12,029 nucleotides of DNA from Bacteroidales bacterium (GTDB lineage: Bacteria; Bacteroidota; Bacteroidia; Bacteroidales; JAAUTT01): positions 1 through 12,029 of the forward strand of contig JAAUTT010000052.1 of the NCBI GenBank assembly GCA_012031335.1, read 5' to 3'. The notes beneath the pieces were generated by a model. That model worked only from the letters and a program-made list of their open reading frames with translations, ran no database searches and was not told where the DNA came from. Positions 1 to 7,551 of this stretch are shown here, piece by piece. The position numbers and the translations under genes are program-made. The number at the start of each line of letters is the position of its first letter. Position 1 is the stretch's first letter.

Positions 1-18
1 AATTCCAATCGTAAAAAT

Positions 19-2751
19 ATGTTAACCCCGGATATGATTTTATTGAAGAATATAGTAATTAGTACCGTTGTATGTTTTGTAATTCTTTGGGCGGCAGGAT
101 GCACGAAAAACGCCTACCTGTCGGATTTAAATGCTCATGCCGACTCTCCCTTATTTACTACTTATACAGCCGCTGCCGGACGTTCGGAATTCCAACTGGA
201 TCAGGGATATCATCTCTCATTTTATGAAAATGATGAAGGTATTGATCTGATAACCGATACCGGAGGTGATCTTGCCTTAGGCTTTAAAATCAATGGATCG
301 TGGCATTACAGGCTGTCGGGCATGCATTCAAAACCAGTCATTACCTTGTCATATCCTGATATGGTAAAATATCATTATTATCCGGTAAAAGGATTAAAAA
401 CCGAGATAACTTTTCTGGTGCAAAGTTCACATTTAGCCATTCAGGATATAGTATTGACAAATGAATCCGGTGTAAAAATAGACGCTGAGATTGTCCCCTT
501 TATGAAAAATGGTTACAGGGCATTTCTTGATGTTCAACCAGACAAGGAAAATAGTGCTTTCTTCTTCAAACATGAAGAACTCCCTGACGAGTGGACGCTA
601 AGCCATAAAATCCCTTATGTCGATACAATTTATAATGTTTATCTATTTTCCCAGCCTCCCGACCGTTATGGTATTTATAATACTATGGGTGAAGACCCTC
701 CTGTAATCCCTTTTGCAGCTATGAGAGACACACCATCCGTTTTTCGGATAAACGGACGTTCATTTTTGCAAAATGGGGAGCGTAACACCACTGTTGCGCC
801 TTTGTCGCGCATTCAGATTTTTATAAATGGTAATCAGGAGAGCCTAATCACAGAAAACAGCCCGGTTTGGGGTGAAAACAGGGAGATCCTGGCCAGGGGA
901 GGATATTTTTCTTGTGAGCTCGGCCATTTTGGAGCCATTAAAGCCGGCGATGAATATTCCTTTACTTTCTTCCTGGAAAACGGGCATCTCGGAGAACGAT
1001 ACACGGATACTATCAATTCGCCTGAAGCCGGAAAACTGCGAAAAGATGTTTCATTAAAGCCGTATGATTTACTGCCTGTTCCAGAAGATGTAACTATTTT
1101 AGTCAACAATGGTGTTGCCGAAATATCCTGGAACCATGATCATTACAAAGGCAGTTACAATTTATACCGGAGAGACTATCCCCGGGGTATTTACAGGTTG
1201 GTTGGCAGCAATCTTACAGGTACCTCTTTCCAGGATAACCTTTCCGATCCCTCGCGCCTGTATGGATATGTGGTAGCAGCAACTGATGGCCATACCATCG
1301 GAATGCATTCAAGGGAGGTGAACACAACGGCTGTCTTCTCATTTGCAGGATCTGCCGGTAGCAGTTCTTTAAGTGAAGTGGAGAATGTAAAGGTTATAAG
1401 TTTTCACAAAAAGATATCATTGCCTCCCAATGGTACCCGGTCGTTGAGGATAATCAGAAAAGTGGGACGTAAAGGTGAAACAAAGGAGAAACTTGTGGCA
1501 GACGCGCAAATGATGATGAAAGAAAAAACGTCGGCCTATATCCGGGACAATGAAAAGTTTTATGTCAAAGCAGCCAGCCCCCAATTTGTAGATGCTGAAA
1601 AAGAAATGCTTTGGTGGAGTTCATTTAATATGATGCGTGGGGTTTTTCTGCAGCCTGAAGCAAAAGCCGGATTCAATTATTATGTATTCTCCAGGGAGCC
1701 TGTGTGGGGATGGGGGCATGGTGGCCAGGTGTTTCATGAAAGCATCGCCATGCTTGCCTATGCTTATATTGACCCTTTGGGAGCCATGAATTCGCAGAGG
1801 ATATACAGGGAGAGGCAGCGCCCTGATGGCTATATAAATTATCGTTCAGGCCCTTATCTGGACGAAGTGATCGAACATAACGGCGAATTTACATCTTCTG
1901 CTCCCTGGTATTCATGGATTAACTGGGAGATTTACAGCATAACCAAAGACAAGGTTTTTCTGAAAGAGATGTACATCTCGGGCAAAGCTTTTCATGATTA
2001 TTTTGTTAAGAACAGGGATAAAGACAACGATGGCCTTTGCGAGTGGGGCGCACATGCAGTGTTAGAATCTGTTCGCGATGCACTGGTTGCTGTATGGGAC
2101 GAAACCGGGTGGCCTTCCAATTTTGAAGGAGTGGATGTAAATAGTATGTTGGTAATGGAAGCGAAATCGCTTGAATTGATGGCCAGGGAACTGGGACTGG
2201 ATGCTGATGCCCGCATGTGGAACGACAGTTGGGTAAAGCGGGCTGAATTGATCAATAAATATTGTTGGGATCCGCAAACACAATTTTATTATAATGTAGA
2301 TAAAACGGATCATGATTTTTCTTTCAGGAAAGAAGGAGACCTAAAACGAATGGAAATCATAGGTTTTTTGCCATTATGGGCAGGTATAGTGCCTGAAGAA
2401 AGGGTAAAGCCTCTTTTGTCTCATTTATTTGATGCGGATAAGTTTTGGCGGAAATATGGGGTTCCTTCTCTTTCTGCCCACGATCCCTATTATAATGATA
2501 CAGGTTATTGGAACGGTCCCGTTTGGGTGCAATGGAATTTTCTTGTTGTCCGGGGATTAATCCATTACGGATATATGGATCAGGCACGCGATCTGGTACA
2601 CAGGGTTTCCCGAAATATGATCGCGCAATTAAAGAAAGACCATAATTTATGGGAGTTTTACAGCCCCGACAAGAATTGGGCAGGATATCACAAAACCTAC
2701 ATTTGGGCAGGCATAATCAATAAGATGATGCTTGATGTGATGAAGGAATAA
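19..2751 (+). CDS. Exported lipoprotein glycoside hydrolase: beta-sandwich, Fn3-like module and GH63/GH37-like (alpha/alpha)6 barrel
   Basis: Predicted 910-residue glycosidase anchored in an outer membrane or facing the periplasm. A hydrophobic signal peptide ends in the lipobox AAGC with the lipidated Cys at residue 28; an in-frame ATG at 34 (residue 6) gives a more usual signal peptide and may be the real start. The frame is open to the window edge, but the signal peptide argues against a start further upstream. Residues about 40-345 look like an all-beta domain, about 352-438 like a fibronectin type III module, and about 520-910 like an alpha-helical toroid. The C-terminal GYWNGPVWVQW (from residue 829) is the signature seen in GH63/GH37-type enzymes, and VDVNSMLVMEA near 704 fits the same fold. 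The loop DETGWPSNF (694-702) sits where relatives usually have E-S-G-x-D, so the usual acid Asp appears to be absent. Substrate unknown; trehalase, mannosylglycerate-hydrolase-like or arabinose-related activity cannot be told apart. It is followed after 25 bases by the GH127 gene, probably co-transcribed. Confidence 0.85.
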   Translation: MLTPDMILLKNIVISTVVCFVILWAAGCTKNAYLSDLNAHADSPLFTTYTAAAGRSEFQLDQGYHLSFYENDEGIDLITDTGGDLALGFKINGSWHYRLSGMHSKPVITLSYPDMVKYHYYPVKGLKTEITFLVQSSHLAIQDIVLTNESGVKIDAEIVPFMKNGYRAFLDVQPDKENSAFFFKHEELPDEWTLSHKIPYVDTIYNVYLFSQPPDRYGIYNTMGEDPPVIPFAAMRDTPSVFRINGRSFLQNGERNTTVAPLSRIQIFINGNQESLITENSPVWGENREILARGGYFSCELGHFGAIKAGDEYSFTFFLENGHLGERYTDTINSPEAGKLRKDVSLKPYDLLPVPEDVTILVNNGVAEISWNHDHYKGSYNLYRRDYPRGIYRLVGSNLTGTSFQDNLSDPSRLYGYVVAATDGHTIGMHSREVNTTAVFSFAGSAGSSSLSEVENVKVISFHKKISLPPNGTRSLRIIRKVGRKGETKEKLVADAQMMMKEKTSAYIRDNEKFYVKAASPQFVDAEKEMLWWSSFNMMRGVFLQPEAKAGFNYYVFSREPVWGWGHGGQVFHESIAMLAYAYIDPLGAMNSQRIYRERQRPDGYINYRSGPYLDEVIEHNGEFTSSAPWYSWINWEIYSITKDKVFLKEMYISGKAFHDYFVKNRDKDNDGLCEWGAHAVLESVRDALVAVWDETGWPSNFEGVDVNSMLVMEAKSLELMARELGLDADARMWNDSWVKRAELINKYCWDPQTQFYYNVDKTDHDFSFRKEGDLKRMEIIGFLPLWAGIVPEERVKPLLSHLFDADKFWRKYGVPSLSAHDPYYNDTGYWNGPVWVQWNFLVVRGLIHYGYMDQARDLVHRVSRNMIAQLKKDHNLWEFYSPDKNWAGYHKTYIWAGIINKMMLDVMKE

Positions 2752-2776
2752 TTTTATATTGAAAATAAGGATAGTT

Positions 2777-4306
2777 ATGAAGAAAGTGTTTTTAATATTC
2801 TTAGTGCTTTTATTGGCTGCTATGCTGCGCACGGGGTTCGCGCAAACCGTTCCGTATAACGGGAATTACGTGAACAACCGTTCTCCCTTAATTACAAAGC
2901 CTTATTTGGAGTTGCCCCTGGGGGTAATAAAACCCAAAGGATGGCTGCACGATCAGTTAAAACTTATGGCCGGAGGAATGACCGGAAATCTCGATACCCT
3001 TTATGAGAAAGTAATGGGAAAACGTAACGGATGGATTGGAGGCGATGGCGATGTATGGGAACGGGGCCCTTACTGGATCGATGGCCTGCTGCCATTAGCA
3101 TATATTCTTGACGACGACAAACTTAAACGCAAGGTGCAACCCTGGATCGAATGGTCTGTTCAAAGTCAACAACCTGACGGATACTTTGGCCCTTCGGTTG
3201 ACAGGGAGCCTGAACCTGGTTTGCAGCGCACAAATGCAAGAGACTGGTGGCCGAAAATGGTTATGCTAAAGGTAATGCAGCAGTACTATAATGCTACAGG
3301 CGATGAGCGTATCATAAGTTTCCTTTTAAAGTATTTCAAATATCAATTACAGGAACTGCCCAAAAAACCTTTGAATACCTGGACATACTGGGGGCAGCAG
3401 CGCGGCGGCGATAACCTTATGGTTGTGTATTGGCTATACAATATTACCGGCGAAAAATTCTTGCTCGACCTTGGAGAGCTTATACATCAGCAAACATTTA
3501 ACTGGACGGATGTTTTCCTGAACCAGGATCATCTTTCACGTCTTTTTAGCCTGCATTGTGTAAACCTGGCCCAGGGGTTAAAAGAACCAATAATTTTTTA
3601 CCAATATAATAAAGACCCCGAACAAATCGAGGCTGCACGAAAAGCGATGGCCGATATAAAGCGTCACATAGGATGGCCCAACGGCTTGTACGGGGGTGAC
3701 GAGATGTTGCATACTGCCAACCCAACACAGGGTTCGGAGTTGTGTACAGCAGTGGAAATGATGTTCTCTCTCGAAAAAATGCTTGAAATAACAGGCCAGG
3801 TACAATGGGCTGACCATTTGGAAAGGATTACCTACAATGCCCTTCCTACACAGGTAAATGACGATTTCAGTGCGAGGCAATATTATCAGCAGCTAAATCA
3901 GGTTGTTATATCGCACGAACACAGAAACTTTGTTACTGCGTATCATGGTACCGATCAATTGATGGGACTATTAACCGGGTATCCCTGCTGTACTTCTAAT
4001 TTGCACCAGGGATGGCCAAAATTTACCCAAAATCTTTGGTATGCAACAGATGATAAAGGTGTTGCAGCATTGGTTTATGCACCCAGTGAAGTTTCGGTTA
4101 AAGTGGCCAACGGTACAGAGGTTAGTTTTATTGAGGAAACCGAATATCCGTTTGAGGAAACGATCAGGTTCAGGTTTTCAATCAAAGATAAAAAAACCAG
4201 ATCGGTTTTTTCCCTCTTCACCTGCGGATTCCAGCCTGGTGCGAACAGGCTGTTATTATGGTTAATGGCCAATCATGGAGTAAGCCGGAAGGTAATGGCA
4301 TTGTAA
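2777..4306 (+). CDS. GH127-like protein, N-terminal piece with the complete catalytic domain
   Basis: This open frame carries the signal peptide, the (alpha/alpha)6 barrel and every recognised zinc and catalytic residue of the GH127 protein. Early motifs such as GGDGDVWERGPYWIDG (about residues 90-106) and QPDGYFGP are typical of the barrel. After about residue 472 the frame leaves the family: the last 30 or so residues (ending in SRKVMAL) are out of frame and have no family character. If the frameshift is real, the product would lack the C-terminal beta-sandwich and would probably fold poorly. Confidence 0.8.
   Translation: MKKVFLIFLVLLLAAMLRTGFAQTVPYNGNYVNNRSPLITKPYLELPLGVIKPKGWLHDQLKLMAGGMTGNLDTLYEKVMGKRNGWIGGDGDVWERGPYWIDGLLPLAYILDDDKLKRKVQPWIEWSVQSQQPDGYFGPSVDREPEPGLQRTNARDWWPKMVMLKVMQQYYNATGDERIISFLLKYFKYQLQELPKKPLNTWTYWGQQRGGDNLMVVYWLYNITGEKFLLDLGELIHQQTFNWTDVFLNQDHLSRLFSLHCVNLAQGLKEPIIFYQYNKDPEQIEAARKAMADIKRHIGWPNGLYGGDEMLHTANPTQGSELCTAVEMMFSLEKMLEITGQVQWADHLERITYNALPTQVNDDFSARQYYQQLNQVVISHEHRNFVTAYHGTDQLMGLLTGYPCCTSNLHQGWPKFTQNLWYATDDKGVAALVYAPSEVSVKVANGTEVSFIEETEYPFEETIRFRFSIKDKKTRSVFSLFTCGFQPGANRLLLWLMANHGVSRKVMAL
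4190..4212 (+). other. Frameshift site in the GH127 gene (one base missing)
   Basis: Family-like coding passes from the frame of 2777 to the frame of 4258 inside this interval, which contains A7 (4190-4196) and T6 (4206-4211). One extra A gives ...KDKKNQIGFFPLHLRIP and one extra T gives ...KTRSVFFPLHLRIP; both are plausible, so the exact base is undecided. Restoring it makes the whole locus divisible by three. Confidence 0.8.
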
Positions 4307-4809
4307 AAATTTGGAGAGAATGGAAAACCGGGGACGTTGTTACCCTTGAGTTACCTATGAAAATAAAAGTGGATTATTGGTACGAAAAGTCTGCAGCCAT
4401 CGAAAGAGGCCCTCTTTTGTATGCATTGGAAGTTGGTGAAAAATGGGAGCGGGTTACCAATAATGCCGGAACTCAATATGGAGATTTCTATTATGAGGTA
4501 CATCCTGCTTCGCCCTGGAACTATTGCCTCATTGAAGATCATTTAAAGCCTGAAAACATAGAAAAAAATTTCGAGGTAATTAAGACAGGCAGAAATGAAA
4601 AATACCCCTGGAACATAGATAATGCTCCCATCATGATAAAAGCCACAGGGAAGCGTTTGGAAGAATGGAAAATGTATAACGGATCGGCCGGGCCTCTGCC
4701 ATATAGTGTACAGTATCAGGCAGCTACCGGGGAAGAAGAAACAATAAAACTGATACCGTATGGCTGCACAACCTTGCGAATTACAGAGTTTCCGGTTACA
4801 AGGAAATAA
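4258..4809 (+). CDS. GH127-like protein, C-terminal beta-sandwich piece
   Basis: This frame holds the C-terminal domain of the GH127 protein. Coding with family character begins upstream of its first ATG, at about 4213, with PLHLRIPAWCEQAVIMVNG; the ATG at 4258 is simply an internal Met. Further family features are WREWKTGDVVTLELPM and RGPLLYALE, the latter a hallmark segment of DUF1680 proteins. It has no signal peptide or ribosome site of its own and overlaps the end of the upstream piece, so it is not an independent gene. The stop codon lies 49 bases before the GH78 start. Confidence 0.8.
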   Translation: MVNGQSWSKPEGNGIVKIWREWKTGDVVTLELPMKIKVDYWYEKSAAIERGPLLYALEVGEKWERVTNNAGTQYGDFYYEVHPASPWNYCLIEDHLKPENIEKNFEVIKTGRNEKYPWNIDNAPIMIKATGKRLEEWKMYNGSAGPLPYSVQYQAATGEEETIKLIPYGCTTLRITEFPVTRK

Positions 4810-4858
4810 ATCAGAGAGATAGTAAATTTATAGCAAACAATCAGATAAAAATCAAAAT

Positions 4859-6430
4859 ATGAGTTATAGAAACCAGGTCTCACGAAGAGGATTCCTCAAA
4901 TTTTCTTCTATGAGTGGTTTGTCACTAATGGCATGGCCATCACAAAGCTTGAAGGAGCCCACTTCTTATAACCTTCATCCGGACATACTTAAGCCCGGTA
5001 CAAGTTTATTAAATCCCATACCTTTCCCTATTGACCTCACCCCCGCTAAATGGATCTGGTATCCCTGCGGAAGAACACTTCAAAACACAGTTATCCTTTT
5101 CAGGAAAGAGATACATATTTCCGGAGAAATAGCAGAAGCTACCGGCTATATCCTCGCCGACAGCCGTTATTTGCTCACGGTGAACGGCAAACGTATCCAA
5201 TGGGGCCCGGCTCCCCACGATCCGCGTTCGCCTGAAGCAGACCCGTTAGACTTGAAAGCATCTCTCAGACAAGGCAGGAACATCATTGCTTCCAAAGTTT
5301 TATTTTATGGCACAGGCGATGGCACATGGCCTATTGGAAACCCGGTTTATTATAAACTCGACATAAAGTACACCAATGGAACCAGTGAGACCGTGATTTC
5401 AGACGATTCATGGAATTGTCTGCTGGCCCGAAGCTGGAAGCCAGGACAATTTAAACGCTGGTTTCTAAGAGCGTTTCAGGAGGAATTTGATGCGCGATTA
5501 TATCCCTACGGATGGGAGGACGTTCAGTTTGAAACCGATAAAACGTGGCAAAAAGCTTTTATATATGGTAAAAACGGGAGTGTCCCCGTGGTATGTACTG
5601 GCTCACCCGAGTATCAATGGGAAATCTGGGGAGATGCAAAAACCTGTTCGATACACAAGCGAAGTATTCCCATGATGACAGAAACCGTGGAGCAGGGGTT
5701 TAAGTTGATTGAGAGTGCCTGGATCGAATGGGATGTTCCCCCCGAAGAATACTTTGAAAGCGTTACGAAAAACGCCTTCAGGTTTAACTGGGCGAATGTG
5801 AGCGAGCAGACAGGCTCCGGGGAGTGGACAATTCCGGTAAACGGTAACAAGGCCGCTTCCGTTACTTTTGCCCTGCACGAACAAATGGTCGGCTGGCCCA
5901 TGTTTAGTATCAACGCTCCTGAGGGAACCATAGTGGAAATTCTTGTACACGAAGCGCATAAACCGGGAAGCCAGGTAATGTTAAATACTCATTTCCATTC
6001 CTGGTCTCGTTTTATATGCAAAGAAGGTCTTAACCAGTTCGAAACTTTTGATTTTGAAAGCTACCGGTGGATACAGTTCCACATTCGTAATTACAACCGC
6101 CCGGTAATTTTGAGCAATATTGCCATCAGAAGAAGGGTTTTTCCCTGGAAAAAATTGCCGGAAATTCATTGCAGCGAACCTGCATTGCAAAGACTTTTTG
6201 AAGCTTCCGTAAATACACTTAATAACTCTGCCCAGGAAACAGTAGTTGACGGAATGGCCCGTGAACGGCAGCAATACAGTGGCGACGGGGCTCATCAGCT
6301 TCACGCCATATATCATGGCTTCGGAGAAACGCGCCTGTCTGCAAGGTTTATCAATACCTTTAGCATGGGGTTGACCCACGAAGGCTATTTTTGGATTGCT
6401 GGCCTGCATTCGACCGGCTGGCCCGTTTAA
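4859..6430 (+). CDS. GH78-type rhamnosidase, N-terminal piece
   Basis: This 523-residue frame contains the Tat signal, the N-terminal beta domains and the beginning of the catalytic barrel including the candidate general acid Glu469. The start ATG at 4859 is well placed because it puts the twin-arginine motif within the first ten residues. The frame remains family-like up to THEGYF at about 6390; the last 13 residues, ending in HSTGWPV, are out of frame. Confidence 0.8.
   Translation: MSYRNQVSRRGFLKFSSMSGLSLMAWPSQSLKEPTSYNLHPDILKPGTSLLNPIPFPIDLTPAKWIWYPCGRTLQNTVILFRKEIHISGEIAEATGYILADSRYLLTVNGKRIQWGPAPHDPRSPEADPLDLKASLRQGRNIIASKVLFYGTGDGTWPIGNPVYYKLDIKYTNGTSETVISDDSWNCLLARSWKPGQFKRWFLRAFQEEFDARLYPYGWEDVQFETDKTWQKAFIYGKNGSVPVVCTGSPEYQWEIWGDAKTCSIHKRSIPMMTETVEQGFKLIESAWIEWDVPPEEYFESVTKNAFRFNWANVSEQTGSGEWTIPVNGNKAASVTFALHEQMVGWPMFSINAPEGTIVEILVHEAHKPGSQVMLNTHFHSWSRFICKEGLNQFETFDFESYRWIQFHIRNYNRPVILSNIAIRRRVFPWKKLPEIHCSEPALQRLFEASVNTLNNSAQETVVDGMARERQQYSGDGAHQLHAIYHGFGETRLSARFINTFSMGLTHEGYFWIAGLHSTGWPV
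6388..6392 (+). other. Frameshift site 1 in the GH78 gene (T lost from a T5 run)
   Basis: Adding one T to this run joins HEGYF directly to LDCWPAFDRLARLMERQLN in the next frame, which reads as continuous catalytic-barrel sequence. Without it the upstream frame ends at the stop at 6428-6430. Confidence 0.8.
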
Positions 6431-7143
6431 TGGAGCGGCAACTGAACCTTACAGGGTGGGGCCCGATTGTCGACCACGGCATAGGTTTTTGCTTCGACTC
6501 CTGGTACTTCTATCAGTATACCGGATCTGCAGATATAATAAAAGGTGTATTCCCAAGGTTGATTAAGTTCTTTAACTGGCTGCAGACCATTACGGACGAA
6601 GACGGATTATTGAAAGTGGAAGAGCTTGGTGTTCCTTCGGTCTGGATAGACCATGTAGCTTACAAAAAACAAAGGCACAAGCAATGTGCTCTCAACCTTT
6701 ATGCTTCGGCTATGTGCCTGCATGCCCTTGCCCCATTGTCAGGAATTTTTGGAGAAAACACCTGGGCTGAAAAAATTAAAACTTTTGGAGATGGGTTATT
6801 AAAAGCTTCCCTGAAAAAATATTGGGACAGGAAGGTAAGCGCGTTCGTTTGCAATTTACCCTGGATAGCTGAAGAAAATGAAGTACTGTATTGCGACCGT
6901 TCGCTTGCAACATCGGTACTATTTGGTATGGCCCCTGACCAGCACAAGGCGGTTCAGCTTCTTGCCACAGCCCCTAGGGAAATGGGATTATCATATCCCT
7001 GTAACGCGGTGTGGCGCTATTGGGCCCTGATCAAAGCCGACCGTATGGACGTTGTACTGGATGATTTAAGGGTAAGATGGGCCTCAATGCCTTCCAGTAA
7101 TAGAAAACAATACTTTGCAGGAAGACTGGACGGCACGCCATGA
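6391..7143 (+). CDS. GH78-type rhamnosidase, central catalytic-barrel piece
   Basis: This frame continues the (alpha/alpha)6 barrel: DHGIGFCFDSWYFYQYTG, VPRLIKFFNWL-like helices, WIDH (where GH78 proteins usually have an aromatic-rich substrate loop) and LATSVLFGMAP. The frame opens with a TTG at 6391 and its first ATG is at 6430; neither is a credible start because the upstream piece supplies the missing N-terminus. Family-like reading ends at about 7104 (WASMPSSNR); the final 12 residues before the stop are out of frame. Confidence 0.75.
   Translation: MDCWPAFDRLARLMERQLNLTGWGPIVDHGIGFCFDSWYFYQYTGSADIIKGVFPRLIKFFNWLQTITDEDGLLKVEELGVPSVWIDHVAYKKQRHKQCALNLYASAMCLHALAPLSGIFGENTWAEKIKTFGDGLLKASLKKYWDRKVSAFVCNLPWIAEENEVLYCDRSLATSVLFGMAPDQHKAVQLLATAPREMGLSYPCNAVWRYWALIKADRMDVVLDDLRVRWASMPSSNRKQYFAGRLDGTP
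7104..7107 (+). other. Frameshift site 2 in the GH78 gene (extra A in an A4 run)
   Basis: Removing one A makes MPSSNR run into NNTLQEDWTARHDSSQQWSH in the third frame, which contains the expected catalytic Glu-x-Trp region followed by the Ser-His segment of GH78 proteins. The extra base is the most economical explanation for the stop at 7141. Confidence 0.75.
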
Positions 7144-7175
7144 CTCATCGCAACAATGGAGCCATTGTGCACTGG
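7106..7175 (+). other. Short GH78 coding segment in the third frame, with frameshift site 3 at its end
   Basis: About 23 codons in this frame (NNTLQEDW..., DSSQQWSHCAL) belong to neither neighbouring open frame, yet carry the candidate general base of the rhamnosidase (codon 7121-7123). Reading must move to the next frame near 7174-7175, where dropping one G of the GG pair gives WSHCAL-TPLIMVYDGIVGIKP. If the sequence is literal, this essential segment is never translated as part of the enzyme. Confidence 0.7.
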
Positions 7176-7487
7176 ACGCCACTCATTATGGTTTATGACG
7201 GTATAGTAGGCATTAAACCGGTTACGCCTGGGTTTTCGCACTGTGTGCTTTCTCCGCAGCCCGGTAACCTCAAAAAGTTTTCTGCCAATGTAAATACCGT
7301 TTCGGGAGTGTTGAAGTTTTCGACTGAGGGCATAATGGGGAAACGTACCCTGGTGATAGATGTACCGGGAGGTATGCGATGTGAAATAATCCTAAACCCG
7401 CTCGAAAAAGTTGCTCTTTCAAAAACCGGATCAAATAAATGGCTGTTACAGGAAGGAAGAAATAAGTTGTTGTTAAAGCATTTATGA
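7140..7487 (+). CDS. GH78-type rhamnosidase, C-terminal beta-domain piece
   Basis: The genuine part of this frame starts near 7176 (TPLIMVYDGIVGIKPVTPGF) and runs to the stop at 7485-7487. The motif G-I-x-P-x-x-P-G-F followed by SPQPG is the usual entry into the C-terminal beta-sandwich of GH78 proteins. The first 12 residues after the ATG at 7140 are out of frame, so that ATG is not a real start. The stop codon lies inside the left arm of a perfect inverted repeat. Confidence 0.75.
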   Translation: MTHRNNGAIVHWTPLIMVYDGIVGIKPVTPGFSHCVLSPQPGNLKKFSANVNTVSGVLKFSTEGIMGKRTLVIDVPGGMRCEIILNPLEKVALSKTGSNKWLLQEGRNKLLLKHL

Positions 7488-7506
7488 TAACACGAATCAT
7501 AAATGC
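7478..7506 (+). repeat. Perfect 11-bp inverted repeat (hairpin) over the GH78 stop codon
   Basis: GCATTTATGAT at 7478-7488 and ATCATAAATGC at 7496-7506 are exact reverse complements around a 7-base loop (AACACGA). The GH78 stop codon is in the left arm. The right arm is followed on the + strand by seven A residues, not a U tract, so it does not look like a standard intrinsic terminator. It could be a processing or 3'-end stabilising hairpin between the rhamnosidase and phosphatase-like genes. The stem itself is certain; its role is not known. Confidence 0.8.
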
Positions 7507-7551
7507 AAAAAAAGCAAGCGGGTTTTGTTAACACAATAATAAAAATTCAAC

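Larger units (their letters stand above)
2777..4809 (+). pseudogene. GH127/DUF1680 family protein (beta-L-arabinofuranosidase-like), one frameshift
   Basis: Reconstructed exported enzyme of about 677 residues whose family (GH127, formerly DUF1680) removes beta-L-arabinofuranose from glycans and glycoproteins using a cysteine nucleophile on a zinc site. Numbered from the ATG at 2777, the visible site is Glu321 and Cys323 (SELCTAVE) plus Cys404-Cys405 (YPCCTSN), matching the Glu-Cys-Cys-Cys arrangement of characterised members; Glu309 (GGDEM) is the candidate acid/base. A TTG at 2759 opens the frame, but ATG 2777 is preferred because it is preceded by an AAGGA-like ribosome site and starts a clean signal peptide (MKKVFLIFLVLLLAA...GFAQ). 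The reading frame shifts between 4190 and 4212; adding one base gives FPLHLRIPAWCEQAVIMVNG, the normal beta-sandwich motif of this family. Arabinofuranosidase activity is a family-based inference; GH127 relatives acting on other sugars exist. Confidence 0.85.
4859..7487 (+). pseudogene. GH78-type alpha-L-rhamnosidase with Tat signal, three frameshifts
   Basis: Reconstructed protein of about 875 residues, predicted to release terminal alpha-L-rhamnose by inverting hydrolysis. The N-terminus carries the twin-arginine motif SRRGFLKF (residues 8-15), so it is probably exported folded. Residues about 55-245 match the rhamnosidase N-terminal carbohydrate-binding-like domain (KWIWYP, FRKEI, YILADSRYLLTVNGKRI, GPAPHDPR). 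The (alpha/alpha)6 catalytic barrel starts near residue 440 and shows DGMARERQQYSGD (464-476), corresponding to the GH78 D-C-P-x-R-x-E-R...GD motif: Glu469 is the candidate general acid, with Asp464 and Asp476 beside it. The candidate general base is the Glu of TLQEDW, encoded at 7121-7123 between the second and third slips. A C-terminal beta domain follows (GIKPVTPGF, SPQPG). Two one-base gains and one loss leave a length divisible by three once corrected. Confidence 0.85.

Noticed and set aside
5603..6409. Several long minus-strand open frames opposite the GH78 gene (118, 105 and 142 codons)
   Set aside because: They are opposite-strand shadows of a strongly family-like gene, with low-complexity or atypical composition and no recognisable motif or start signal.
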